Shown piece after piece: positions 36,980-49,420 of a stretch of DNA of 64,000 nt (its first letter is position 1; the number at the start of each line of letters is the position of its first letter). A program made the position numbers and the translations under genes. The stretch is from Henckelia pumila (taxonomy: Eukaryota; Streptophyta; Magnoliopsida; Lamiales; Gesneriaceae): positions 160,967,753-161,031,752 of the forward strand of contig NC_133123.1 of NCBI RefSeq assembly GCF_033568475.1. The letters run 5' to 3'. The notes beneath the pieces are model-generated. The model did not search any database. It was not told where the DNA came from and worked only from the letters and a program-made list of their open reading frames with translations.

Positions 36980-37687
36980 ATGTGTGATAAATGTCAGGAT
37001 CCGAAACCAGTCGAACCAGGTCAACCTCTCCGCGGTGGAGGAATGAGAACGATTGGGACTTCCTTGTTGCCTAGTTTCAAACCTCAGGCCAAACGAGCCT
37101 TGAAAGTTTACAACAAGTCCAATGTTAGACAAGTTATATATATCTGACTGCTCTTATTATTTAATGTTCATAATTTTTTTCCCCTGGTTTAACCAGTCAA
37201 AGAGGTTCAAGGTAAAGAAGATTTACAAGATCAATGTTCACGGATCTGGATATCAATGTATGACTTTTAGCGCAAAGGAAGATGGAAGCGAGGGACGAAC
37301 ACTTTTTCGGGCTGTTGTTCGCCTTAAAGATATGGTGTTGTTTTGTGAGGTCAAGGTACCGATTTCTTCTACTAATTTTTATTTTTATTATTATTATTTA
37401 TGATCGTTGTCCCGAATTCGGACTAGATTCTTAATGTCTCATGGATCACCAAGTGGTCTCTGTTCTTATTTTTTAGAAGGACGATGATGGTCCCCCGCCT
37501 CCGCGCACGGTATGAATAATTTTCTGTTTTTAAGTTTACTCCCTAATTGTGTGTGCTTCGAAATTGTCTTAGTTGTAAATAAAATGGGCTACCGTCTTAT
37601 GTGATTATTGGAGTTCAGCAGGAGGATGCTGCTTGTTATGTACTTATGTTAGTTAGTATGTACTTTAGTGATCCCTTACTTCAATAA
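36980..37687 (+). CDS. Small spliced gene, cystatin/monellin-like fold suspected
   Basis: Predicted exons 36980-37132, 37197-37355, 37477-37509 and 37619-37687, all joined in phase 0 with GT-AG introns, giving 137 residues. An acceptor CAG directly precedes the ATG at 36980, so a 5' UTR intron (donor near 36901) is likely. The first exon encodes MCDKCQDPKPVEPG and a segment ending RALKVYNKSNVRQ. The second encodes KRFKVKKIYKINVHGSGYQC, then EDGSEGRTLFRAVVRLKDM. The pattern (helix with A-x-x-x-YNK, then several beta strands ending before a charged tail) resembles plant cystatin-like proteins. I see no clear QxVxG loop, so inhibitor activity is not claimed. The last exon is the least certain. 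Confidence 0.5.
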
Positions 37688-38849
37688 CACAAGGTTATAG
37701 ATGGTTCATTAAGCATCTCTTTCTATCATGTATTCCATTCATCCTTTGTTATTTTCGCAAAGTCCACGTATATCGATTTGTTGAACTCCCTGTTTTCTCC
37801 GAGATGGAAATTTTTTTTTTGAGAGTGCTTCATGTTTGAGAATAATTTTTCTCAATGGATCTTTATTTCTTAACGCATGTGAATGCAGTAAAAAACTGTT
37901 TTGGAGATGGCTACAAGGCAGATTTTGATGTTCCATAGTGGAAGTTTGTGCAAATTCATCTGCCATTCATGTTTGATGATATGCTATTAATGTTAAGTTT
38001 GACCTTATTAAGGTATTGTTTGGAAGAGCTATTAGAAAACACTTGTCATCTTTTTCTTAACAAAAATTCACATGCGTCGTCTCATTTTGATGTTATGACT
38101 TTTAGGTTCCTTATGTGTTGGGCAGTTATGTTATGATAGATGTCACTATAAGTTTCTTATGTGTTGGCAGTTATGTTATGATCCATCCACTTTGCACAAA
38201 TATGATGCTTGCTTGGTTTCATATTTTTTTAATTTTGGGCTTTATTTACTCCCGACACCAAGATATGTAAAAGAACCACATAACAATGGCACATTATCAC
38301 AATTAGAAATCTTGAGAAAAACCTGTCACCAGTATCACGTTTAGAAATCTTGAGGAATTTATTTTGATATCGAGCAGGTGCATTAGTTTGTAAATACTAT
38401 CAGTATGTATGAATTCCTAAAAAAAAATGGAATTAGATTTGAATTTTAAATTAATGGAACTCAAATTTCATTTTGGTATTTGGAAAAAAATTAAAGTATA
38501 TATTGAAATTTAATAGTATAAATTTAAGAAAAGTGATATTTTGTATACAAAAAAATGTTAGGCTTTTAAATGAAATTTCTTGAAATGCGATCAATTTTTA
38601 TAAGGATTTTTATTGAAATTTTATCAAATACCAATTTTATTTTGTAGAACACTAAAGTATTATTTGCAAATCTGCTTCAAATTCGATGCACCAAACGCAG
38701 TATAAAGAAGTCATTGCTGCACCGTGAAATACAAAATCGTAAAGAAAAAAGTCACATGTTAATTTGTCACCTGATATGCAAGGGAATTTAATGTTTTTAT
38801 TATTTTATACATTAATATTAATAATACATATTTTTTTTTAAGGGAGTGA
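37688..38849. other. Intergenic DNA downstream of the small gene
   Basis: AT-rich. It may contain its 3' UTR (up to about 38400), but no further exon could be supported. Confidence 0.5.
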
Positions 38850-39755
38850 CATTACAAAAAGTTCGAAAAACTGCAGCGATTTAACCCGAATCCACCATCT
38901 AATCTGAGTTTAAAACATAATTAAACATGCAATTGAAAATACTTTGCGAAAAATTTAAATAAATGCTGACCGACAGAATACAACCAGTTAAATAAATTCA
39001 ATATACAACTCAATCGAAATAATAATCCTCAAGACAATAAAACCTACCGCTAAGTCTGTTGTCTTCACTGGTTGCTGGCTTTTCCAATCTACTGGGCGCA
39101 CTACCTGCACATATCCCTATCTCGTCGAATGGGGTATCCAGACATAAAAAAAACACTGGACGTGAGCGACTACGCTCAAAACGGAAACAATGATATATAA
39201 ACAAATATGAGCATGCAAATGACTTTAAAATCTCGGGTAAAACAGTCTGCTCAGGACGCCGTAAATACACAACACCGTGTTAAGAGAGCGACTCCGTGGG
39301 GTACTCGTATATTCACCTATCAACTATAGCGTTTATTTCACCGCCGTGGTCGCTCCTAGTGATAGCAAAACCGGGGGCTGAGCCTCCCCAAACACGAATC
39401 CATAAGGAGTAACTCATCACCGATGGAAACTGTCATGACTCACATCGGACTGGATGCAGTCTCATATAAAATCATGCATGTGCTAAAGCGATAAAATACG
39501 GAATATATAGCACACACAAATGCAATATATTAGCATATATATCATGCCGCTTATCTCGGTCAGTACTTACGTACCTCACTAAAGGCAGTCCTAGCAGCCT
39601 CACACCAAGTTTCAAGCCTATCATCCGCTCTACAATGCAAATACACATGCATCATTATTAAAGCTTTAAAAGCCTTAACTAAGATATTGCATACTCCCAA
39701 ATAATTTTAGGAAGCCAAAGCTATAGCTGCATCCATCGTTAGCCCGCTGATGGTG
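38850..39755 (-). mobile_element. Older LTR, part 1 (R/U5 side), interrupted by Gyp-A
   Basis: GC islands alternating with AT-rich sequence and no coding frame. It continues across Gyp-A at 48753: removing 39756-48747 and one TGGTG copy gives a continuous sequence. A TATA box on the minus strand at 48906-48914 sets the orientation. The exact outer ends were not found, so this could be a solo LTR or part of a larger element. Confidence 0.6.
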
Positions 39756-41736
39756 TGTAATGCCCCGATTTTATTATAATTGAGTTTAATCGAGATAATC
39801 AGAGTTTTTAGTAATTGAGGATCGTGTTGATATTCGCAGGGGGGTCATTTTGCAAACTTTGAAAAAATAAAAGACTGAAATGCAAAATTGGATTTTATAT
39901 ATTATCCCATGCAAGTTGCCTTAATCAACCCATCACTTCATCATTCCCTCTCCCCTTACCTCCTCCATTCGTACGTACTGAGCGAGAAGCCATGGAAGGC
40001 GTTTCTCCAAGCTTTTCTTCCACATGATTCGCTCGATCCGACCGTTAGAATTTCATTCCGAGTTGAGATTCACGATCACCGCAACGAAGGCTTCGTTTTG
40101 ACGTAAGTTTTGCTACGATCCTCGAACTTTAAAAATGTTGTTGGGTTGTCAGAATTCGATAATCTTGGAGCATATTGTTCTTGAGCTAGCTTAGATCGTG
40201 TATTCGAAATCGGTTTGAAAATAGAACGAAGTTTGGATTTTATATGAATTTTGGAGCCTATTTTCGAAAATGGGGTTGTTGGATTTTGTTGAAATTTGGT
40301 TGATTTTGGATTGTTTTGTTGATTGAGAAGTTGATATGGATGGTTTGGGATTGTTTGTTGTTATTGGAGATTTTTGGTTTGACCGGTTATAGCCGTTATG
40401 CCGTCGAAATCGAGTTTTGGATTATCGTTTGTTGTTCGGTTCATTTCCGGGTTTGTTTGAGTTGTTGGATTGACACCGAATCCGTATATTCTTCATTTTC
40501 AGATTTGGATTGGAGTTTCGGGTTTGGATCGAACTTGGAAGTTGAATCGAATCGAGAGTTGAAGACGGTATATGGATTGAGTTTCTTTGTTTTGAATTGT
40601 TGTGATTCGATTGATTATTTATTTGAGTTTGTTGTTATTTTCAGATTTGAATCCTCGACGGACTCGAAAGGTAAAAGATGATATTGATTCGAATGGGGTT
40701 GAATTCTCGAGTTCGATTGATTCTCGAGCCCCGAAAATCACATACTGCATGTTTATTTTCTTGTGTGAATTTGATTGATATTTCATTTACACTTGCATTT
40801 ATATTGAGCCGATTATTCGATTCGTTTTGATTTTAGACGATTTAGGGAGCTATATTGAAGTGGTCTTGGATTGCGAGATTTTTCAAGTGCCAGAATACTT
40901 CTTATAGTTGCTCTGAAGTCTAGGGGTTGAGTTGAGCGACATCCACCTCAAATGGGTGTGTCGGTGAGTTGTCGTGAAGACTTGGCCCCGGGATCCCAAC
41001 CGAGTATCGACTGATATTTCGATTATCTGATTTGATAGTCCCGAGTTTTGAAGTCATGTATACATCCTTTCTCTTTGGAATTATTGATGTTTGTTGCATT
41101 TCGATATGAGATGCTTATTTGATTTGTATGCCTGTCTCTTTTACTTAGAAATTATATTTCTAACCGGTTTATCCGGCTGTTGTCTTTGTTTGTATGTGTA
41201 CTTGGCAACAAGAGGATCAGGAGTTGAACCAAGTCGTCTGGGTTAGCTCGGGGTGAGAAATGATAGTAGTGAGACTCCGCGTAGTAGGGTCGAGTCTATT
41301 GAAATTGTATTAGTTTTGTTGAGTCGTTTGAACTCTACTTTAGAACTCGACTTGTTATTGTTTTCTGGGCAGGACTTAGAACTTGTTGTATGTTCTAATT
41401 ATTGTGTTGTATGTATGTTGGAGCTTGGAATTGATTTGATTTGTGTTTGGATTGAATTTCCAGGTTCCTCCAGCTTTCTGCCCGTTTGGCCTGCGCGCGG
41501 GCGAGGCATAACCCCGCGCGCGCGCAAGCTTTCCAGGAGGCTCGGGAATTTTGGCCCGCGAGGGCGTGAGCGTTTCCGCGAGCCTCTGCTCGCGTAGCCT
41601 GCGCGCGCGTGAGGTGATGACCTTGCGCGGGCGCGAGGCTCTTTTATAAAAAAAAAATTTGATTCGTTTTCGCGGCTTATCGTGTTCGATTATGATTAAT
41701 TATTCGAGTTTAGAGGATTAGAAACGGGGTCTCACA
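39756..41736 (+). repeat. Gyp-A 5' LTR
   Basis: 1981 bp, TGTAATGCCCCGATT to GGGGTCTCACA. A TATA-like TTTTATATATTATCCC lies at about 39892. A GC-rich alternating block (GCGCGCGCAAGC and related) lies at about 41490-41640 near the 3' end. Confidence 0.93.
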
Positions 41737-41741
41737 TTAAG

Positions 41742-41753
41742 TGGTATCAAAGC
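41742..41753 (+). other. Gyp-A primer binding site (tRNA-iMet)
   Basis: TGGTATCAAAGC, 11 of 12 matches to the initiator tRNA-Met complement, the same variant as in Gyp-B. Confidence 0.88.
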
Positions 41754-42075
41754 GATAAGATTCTTGGAGTTGAACTAGAGTGAGCGGGGTAGATCGAGTC
41801 CACATGAATTGAATTCTCGCATGTGATTGATTTATTTAATTGATTATTTTTAAATACGTGCGAGCATGCTTTATTGATTCTTGAATTAATTAAATTACAT
41901 GAGTTGTGATTTAATTTATAAAGCATGAATTACGTGATATATATATTTGTCCTTTTGCTATTATCTGTTCTCGTATATCATTGAGATTCATGAGTACTCA
42001 GAGCAGAGTTTTGGACACCGAGGTTATGAGATTGAGATTATGATTGAGATATTGTGTCCTAACCCTTGATATCAG

Positions 42076-45000
42076 ATGGCACCTCGACGATCTTTGAGAA
42101 GGAATCAACCACCTTTGACTCCTCCTTCTATTGAGAATCCGCCGCCAGTGATAACTCCTCAGAATGATCAGGGTAGTACTGGAGTGGATCATTTTGATGC
42201 AACCGCGACCCCGATGGAGACTCTATTGAAGAGATTTCAATCTTTTCGACCGCCTAATTTGACGGATACTGAGAACTCCGTTGATTGTGAAAGTCGGCTA
42301 GATGACATTGATGAACTCTTCGATTCCCTCGACTATACCGATGACCGCATAATCAGGCTAGTCAGTCATCAGTTGCAGGGCGTTGCTAAGAATTGGTGGA
42401 CCACAACCAGAAGAAAGAATGAGAATCGAGGCACCGCTATCACTTGGAGTTTGTTTAAGACTGAGTTCTTCAAGTGTTTCTTTCCTGTCGCGTACCAAAA
42501 GGAAAAGGGTGCCGAATTTGCAAATTTGAAGCAAGAGAACTTGAGCATTGAGGATTATATGAGCAAGTTCGACAGTCTCTTGAGGTTCGCACCTCACGTC
42601 GCAGACAACGAAGAAGCCAAGGCCGACCATTTCATCAATGGCTTGAACCCGAAGATTTTCACCTTGGTCAATACCGGGAGACCCAACAACTTCGCAGATG
42701 TCATGGATCAGGCAAAAGGAGCCGAAGATGGGATTTTGATGCAACGAGGAAATCAGATAGCTCCTCAGCAGCAGCAGAGATCTTTTCAGAACAAGCCTGT
42801 TCAGTTTCAGCCTCAACAGTCTCAGTATCAATACCAACCTTCTCAGCAGTCGAGTCAGTTTCAGAGGGTTGAGGGAGGCAACAGTGGCAGAAACAGGCGA
42901 GATCAATATAGGCCGAAGGGGAAGCAATTCAAGAAGTCTGGGAACAATTCATCGAGTTTCAGTGGATCTAGACAGTTCAGCTCTGGACAGAATTCTGGAT
43001 TTTCTGGAGCTTCGTGCAGCAAATGTAGAGGCCGTCACCCAAGTGATCAGTGTCGAGGCGTGTTTGGTAGTTGCAACATCTGCCATCAGCCGGGTCACTT
43101 TGCTAGAGTCTATCCTCAGCGAGGATCCGATAGAGCTCAGAGCGGCAGTTCTTCTCGACCACCAGCTCAGTCCGAGAGATCAGCTTCTGCAGTTCATTCC
43201 TTTCAGCCCCAGCAGCAGACTCGTCAGGGAGGTAATCAGAATCAGAACCAACCTCCTCGACAGCAGACGAGGGTGTTTGCCTTAACAGAGGATCAAGCTA
43301 ATGCAGCCCCGAATGACGTGATAGCAGGTAACTGTTCGATCTTTGGTTATCCTGCGTATGTGTTGATTGATACGGGTGCTTCTCACTGTTTTATTTCTGA
43401 GAGATTTGTCGTGATGCATGATTTAATTGCTGAGCCTTTATCTGATGTTGTTTCGATTACTTCACCGTTGGGTGGGGAAACTGTTTCGGTGAGATTGGTC
43501 CGTAACTGTGTATTAGAATCCGAGGGGAATTCGATTGAGATTGACTGCATTGTACTTGGATTATCTGATTTTGACTGTATTGTCGGGATTGATGCTCTGA
43601 CCAAGTATAGGGCGACAGTAGATTGCTTTCAGAAAGTGGTTCGATTCAGACCGGATATGGCAGACGATTGGAAGTTTTTCGGTAAGGGTTCTCGATCTAG
43701 AATTCCTTTGATCTCTGTGTTATCCATGTCTCGTTTGCTACAGAGAGGAGCAGAAGGATTCTTGATTTATGCAATGGATGTTCAGAGGTCTAGCCCTGAG
43801 TTGACTGAGATACCTGTGGTTAGCAAGTTTCCTGATGTTTTTCCAGACGAGATACCTGGTTTTCCGCCTATTCGAGACATCGAATTTAGCATTGAGCTAG
43901 CATCAGGTACTCAGCCTATTTTCAAAGCGCCTTACCGGATGGCTCCATTAGAATTGAAGGAATTGAAGGGGCAGTTAGAAGATTTGATTGCCAAGGGATA
44001 AATCCGACCTAGCGTATCGCTTTGGGGTGCTCCAGTGCTTTTCGTGAGGAAGAAAGACGGTTCTATGCAACTTTGCATCGACTACCGCCAGTTGAATCAA
44101 GCGACGATCAAGAACAAGTATTCTCTACCGAGAATTGATGACCTTTTTGATCAACTGCAAGGTTCTTCAGTGTATTCGAAGATAGATTTGCGATCAAGGT
44201 ATCATCAGCTGAGAGTTTGCGATGAGGATGTGCCTAAGACAACTTTCAGAACAAGATATGGGCATTTCGAGTTCATAGTCATGCCGTTTGGTTTGACCAA
44301 TGCTCCAGCAGTTTTTATGGATCTGATGAATCGTATCTTTCAGCGGTATCTAGATGAGTTCGTCATCATCTTCATTGACAACATTCTGATCTATTCGAAG
44401 AACCGTTCTGACCATGCCGAGCATTTGAGGATTGTGTTATAGACTTTGCGAGCCGAACAGTTGTATGCTAAGCTATCGAAGTGCGAGTTCTGGTTGGACC
44501 GAGTTGTTTTTCTAGGCCACATTGTATCAGAAGATAGAATATCTGTGGACCCCAATAAGATCGAGGTAGTTATGAATTGGCCGAGACCGACATCAGTACC
44601 AGAAATCCGAAGCTTCATGGGTTTAGCGGGGTATTATCGCCGATTTATAGAGGGCTTCTCTTCCATTGCAAAACCGATTACTCAGTTGACCCAGAAGAAT
44701 GCACCGTTTGTTTGGTCCGAGGAGTGTGAGGCCAGTTTCTTTGAGCTGAAGAAGAGATTTACCAGCGCTCCGATCTTGTCTATTCCATCAGGTACGGGAG
44801 GTTTCTCCGTGTACTGCGATGCTTCTCATCGTGGGCTTGGATGCATTCTCATGCAGAGGAATCACATCATAGCTTATGCTTCGAGGCAGCTGAAGCCGCA
44901 CGAGACTCGTTATCCGATCCATGATCACGAGCTAGCTGCAATCGTTTTTGCTTTGAAGGCTTGGCGCCATTACCTGTATGGTGAGTCGTTTGAGATATTT

Positions 45001-46690
45001 TCTGACCACAAGAGCCTGAAATACTTGTTTTCCCAGTCCGAGTTGAACATGAGACAGAGGAGATGGATGGATTTGCTTAAGGACTTCGACTGTGAGATCA
45101 AGTATTATCCTGGAAAGTCAAATGCAGCTGCAGACGCTCTTAGTCGGAAGCTTTGTTCATTGTCTCTTACTACGAGGGGTGTCTCTTATTTTATTGAAGA
45201 CTGTTATACTTATGGTTTGGAGTTTGAGACCGATAGGAGATCCATCAGAGTTTTTGCGATTCAGGTCGAGCCGGAGTTGTTTCAGTTGATCAGATTGGCA
45301 CAGAGATCAGATCCGAGCATTCAGAGTTCGATATAGAGAGTCCGATCAGGTCACCAGTCAGAGTTTCAAGTCAGGGATGACGTTTTGTTCGTGAATAGCC
45401 GTATTGTTGTGCCCGATGTTTCTGAGTTGAGATAGCATATTCTATGAGAGGCGCATTTCAGTGTTCATCCTAGAGGCCGGAAGATGTATAATGACTTAAA
45501 GACTCAGTTCTGGTGGAAGCAGCTGAAGGGAGATGTCGCGAGGTTTGTGTCCCATTTTTTGAATTGTCAACAGGTGAAAGCCGAGAGGAAGAAGCCCGGT
45601 GGTTTATTGCACAGTTTACCTGTTCCAGAATGGAAGTGGGATCATATCTATATGGACTTCGTCACCAAACTACCGCGTTCAGTCAGAGGTTGTGATGCGA
45701 TTTGGGTAGTGATTGACCGGTTGAAGAAATCTTCTTGTTTCATTCCTTACCATATGACATACCGTCACGATCAGATGACTGAGTTGTATGTTAGAGAGGT
45801 TGTGAGATTGCACGGCGTGCCGAAGTCGATAGTATCAGACAGAGATCCGAGATTCACTTCTCAATTTGGCACAGTTTACAGGAGGCATTAGGTACTCGTT
45901 TGGACTTGAGCACAGCATATCACCCTCAGACCGATGGTCAGTCCGAGCGTACGATCCAGACTTTGGAGGATATGCTTCGGGCTGTAGTGCTTGACTTTGG
46001 CTCAGGTTGGCAAGATTCTTTCCCTCTAGTGGAATTTTCGTACAATAACAGCTTCCAGGCGAGTATTGGAATGGCACCTTTCGAAGCTTTGTACGTGAAG
46101 AAGTGCAGATCTCCGTTGTTTTGGGATGAGATTTCAGAATCACCTGAGTTGGGTCCAAATATGATTCGTGATATGGCAGAGCAGGTGAAGTTGATTAGAG
46201 TCAGAATGAAGACCGCCCAGGATCGACAGGACAAGTATGCGAATATCATACGCAGACCACTGTGTTTTGATGAGGGAGATCGAGTTTTTCTGAAGATTTC
46301 TCCGTTTAGAGATACTGTCAGATTCGAGAAAAGAGGAAATTGTCTCCAAGGTTCATTGGTCCGTATGAAATTTTGGAAAAGATAGGCGATCTTGCCTATA
46401 GGATTGCTCTTCCTCTGTCCCTTTCAGGCATCCACGACGTGTTTCATGTTTTGATGCTACGAAAATACCATCCGAATCCGTCCCACGTTCTTCAGCCAGA
46501 CGAGGCCGAACTCGATGAGACTTTGAGTTACTTCGAACGACCGATTCAGATTCTCGATATGAAAGAGAAGAAGCTCAGAAACAAGTCTATTCCGTTGGTG
46601 AAGATTCAGTGGAGTCATCACGGAGTTGAAGAAGCAACCTGGGAGACCGAATCCGATATGAGGCAGCGATTTCTAGAGTTGTTCGATTGA
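42076..46690 (+). pseudogene. Gyp-A gag-pol polyprotein, broken
   Basis: One long frame from ATG 42076 carries gag, the knuckle CNICHQPGHFARVY (last Cys replaced by Tyr), protease [10 protein letters not shown], reverse transcriptase, RNase H, integrase and a chromodomain-like tail (PIQILDMKEKKLRNK). Stops: 43999-44001, 44440-44442, 45334-45336, 45433-45435 and 45445-45447. One-base shifts occur near 45866 and 46340. The RT active site reads FIDNILIY, with the second catalytic Asp changed to Asn. The integrase finger has lost three residues near its first His and one Cys (SHFLNCQQ). It cannot make a working enzyme. Confidence 0.95.
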
Positions 46691-46766
46691 GATGAGTCCG
46701 TCTTCAGTATGATTCTTTCTCGTTTAGTCTGTGATCTGTCAGATTTCGAGGACAAAATCGAATCTT

Positions 46767-46779
46767 AGAGGGGGAGAAT
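46767..46779 (+). other. Gyp-A polypurine tract
   Basis: AGAGGGGGAGAAT directly before the 3' LTR at 46780. Confidence 0.85.
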
Positions 46780-48747
46780 TGTAATGCCCAGATTTTATTA
46801 TAATTGAGTTTAATCGAGATAATCAGAGTTTTCAGTAATTGAGGATCGTGTTGATATTCGCAGGGGGTCATTTTGCAAATTTTGAAGAAATAAAGGACTG
46901 AAATGCAAAATTGGATTTTATATATTATCCCATGAAATTTGCCTTAATCAACCCATAACTTCATCATTCCCTCTCCCCTTACCTCCTCCATTCATACGTA
47001 CTGAGCGAGAAGCCATGGAAGGCATTTCTCCAAGCTTTTCTTCCACCTGATTCGCTCGATCCGACCGTTAGAATTTTATTCCGAGTTGAGATTCACAATC
47101 ACCGCAACGAAGGCTTCGTTTTGACGTAATTTTTGCTACGATCCTCGAACTTTGAATTTTTTTGGGTTGTCAGAATTCGATAATCTTGGAGTATATTGTT
47201 CTTGAGCTAGCTTAGATCGTGTATTCGAAGTCGGTTTGGAAAAAGAACGATGTTTGGATTTTATATGAATTTTGGAGCCTATTTTCGAAAATGGGGTTGT
47301 TGGATTTTGTTGAAGTTTGGTTGATTTTGGATTGTTTTTTTGATTGATAAGTTGATATGGATGGTTTGGGATTGTTTGTTGTTATTGGAGATTTTTGGTT
47401 TGACCGGTTATAGCCGTTATGCCGTTGAAATCGAGTTTTGGATTATCGTTTGTTGTTCGGTTCATTTCCGGGTTTGTTTGAGTTGTTGGATTGACACCGA
47501 ATCCGTATATTATTCATTTTCAGATTTGGATTGGAGTTTCAGGTTTGGATCGAACTTGGAAGTTGAATCGAATCGAGAGTTGAAGACGGTATATGGATTG
47601 AGTTTCTTTGTTTTGAATTGTTGTGATTCGATTGATTATTTATTTGAGTTTGTTGTTATTTTCAGATTTGAATCCTCGACGGACTCGAAAGGTAAAAGAT
47701 GATATTGATTCGAATGTGGTTGAATTCTCGAGTTCGATTGATTCTCGAGCCCCGAAAATCACATACTGCATGTTTATTTGCTTGTGTGAATTTGATTGAT
47801 ATTTCATTTACACTTGCATTCATATTGAGCCGATTATTCGATTCGTTTTGAATTTAGACGATTTAGGGAGCTATATTGAAGTGGTCTTGGATTGCGAGAT
47901 TTTTCAAATGCCAGAATACTTCTTATAGTTGCTTTGAAGTCTAGGGGTTGAGTTGAGCGACATCCACCTCGAATGGGTGTGTCGGTCAGTTCTCGTGAAG
48001 ACTTGGCCCCGGGATCCCAACCGAGTACCGACTGATATTTCGATTATCTGATTTGATAGTCCCGAGTTTTGAAGTCATGCATACATCTTTTCTCTTTGGA
48101 ATTATTGATGTTTGTTGCATTTCGATATGAGATGCTTATTTGATTTGTATGTCTGTCTCTTTTACTTAGAAATTATATTTCTAACTGGTTTATTCGGCTG
48201 TTGTCTTTGTTTATATGTGTACTTGGCAACAGGAGGATCAGGAGCTGGACCAAGTCGTCTGGGTTAGCTCGGGGTGAGAAATGATAGTAGTGAGAATTCG
48301 CGTAGTAGGGTCGAGTCTATTGAACTTGTATTAGTTTTGTTGAGTCGTTGGAACTCTATTTTAGAACTCGACTTGTTATTGTTTTCTGGGCAGGACTTAG
48401 AACTTGTTGTATGTTCTAATTATTGTGTTGTATATATGTTGGAGCTTGGAATTGATTTGATTTGTGTTTGGATTGAATTTCTAGGTTCCTCCAGCTTTCT
48501 GCCCGTTTGGCCTGCGCGCGGGCAAGGCATAACCCCGCGCGTGTGCGAGCTTTCCAGGAGGCTAGGGAATTTTGGCCCGCGCGCGCGAGCCTTTCACTCG
48601 CGCGGGCGCGAGCGTTTCCGCGAGCCTCTGCTCGCGCGCGCGAGGTTTTTATATATAAAAAAAAAAATTTTGATTCGTTTTCGCGGCTTATCGTGTTCGA
48701 TTATGATTAATTATTCGATTTTAGAGGATTAGAAACAGGGTCTCACA
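46780..48747 (+). repeat. Gyp-A 3' LTR
   Basis: 1968 bp, matching the 5' LTR with scattered substitutions (a few percent by eye) plus length change in the GC-rich block at 48511-48648, where the CG alternations are arranged differently from the 5' copy. Confidence 0.93.
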
Positions 48748-49420
48748 TGGTGAGAGTTCCAAAACTTAGGCACAGCTCCGCTACTAGCTCTGTAGCACCT
48801 AAACATTTTCGGCTCGCCAATAGAACGCCTAGAAAATCTAAAACTAACTAGAAAAAGAGAGGAGAAGGGAACTTGGTGCACTTTGAAATGAGCCTCGGCA
48901 CCCCCTTATATAAGATGACGATCGGAAGCTCCGATCGTTTGATCGGACGCTCCGATCCTTGATCCTTGATCGGTGGTTCCGATCTTTTGCATGCACGACA
49001 CGTGTCCTGCCAGCGCATCGGAAGCTCGATCCGGCCTTCGGAAGTTCCGATGTCCCATCACCATCGTCATTCTTTACATCATCACGCTGACGTCACTCGG
49101 ACAACTGGCTGGAGCAGATCGAAAGCTCCGATCCCAGATCGGACGTTTCGATCATCCTACTTCCGAACCCAAACGTTGCTTCCGATTCTGCACTAATCGG
49201 ATGCTCCAATCCTTGTTCGGAAGTTCCGATCTCACTCGGGACTCAGGACTCTCCAGACGATTTTCGAGTGTTTTGGATTCATTTTTGAACTCCTTAGATC
49301 TTTTTGGAAATATTTTAATCATGTTTATTTAATTTAAACATGATCACTCCATTAATTATCAATTAATCCTTAATTCCGAATACGGAACACTCCATCTCAT
49401 ATATAATCAATTGTTAGGAA
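48748..49420 (-). mobile_element. Older LTR, part 2 (U3 side) with promoter
   Basis: Continues the LTR from 39755. On the minus strand a TATA box (CTTATATAAGG, 48904-48914) follows a region of repeated TCGGA-N3-TCCGA type palindromes at about 48919-49240, which would be upstream promoter sequence. The end beyond about 49390 is unclear. Confidence 0.6.
48904..48914 (-). promoter_or_regulatory. TATA box of the interrupted LTR
   Basis: CTTATATAAGG on the minus strand, about 20 bases from a CT-rich leader-like stretch further down. Its position places the palindrome array immediately upstream. Confidence 0.55.

Larger units (their letters stand above)
39756..48747 (+). mobile_element. Gyp-A: full-length but inactive Ty3/gypsy (Tekay-type) retrotransposon
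   Basis: 8992 bp with 5' LTR 39756-41736, primer site 41742-41753, gag-pol remnant 42076-46690, polypurine tract 46767-46779 and 3' LTR 46780-48747. The 5-bp target duplication is TGGTG at 39751-39755 and 48748-48752. It belongs to the same clade as Gyp-B: the polyprotein is alignable almost end to end. Confidence 0.95.

Noticed and set aside
37739..38344. Short open frames downstream of the small gene
   Set aside because: No splice-consistent continuation and AT-driven composition. Possibly 3' UTR.
40316..41597. Open frames of 114-121 codons, repeated at 47340-48732
   Set aside because: They lie inside the two LTRs of Gyp-A and change with LTR differences. Not genes.
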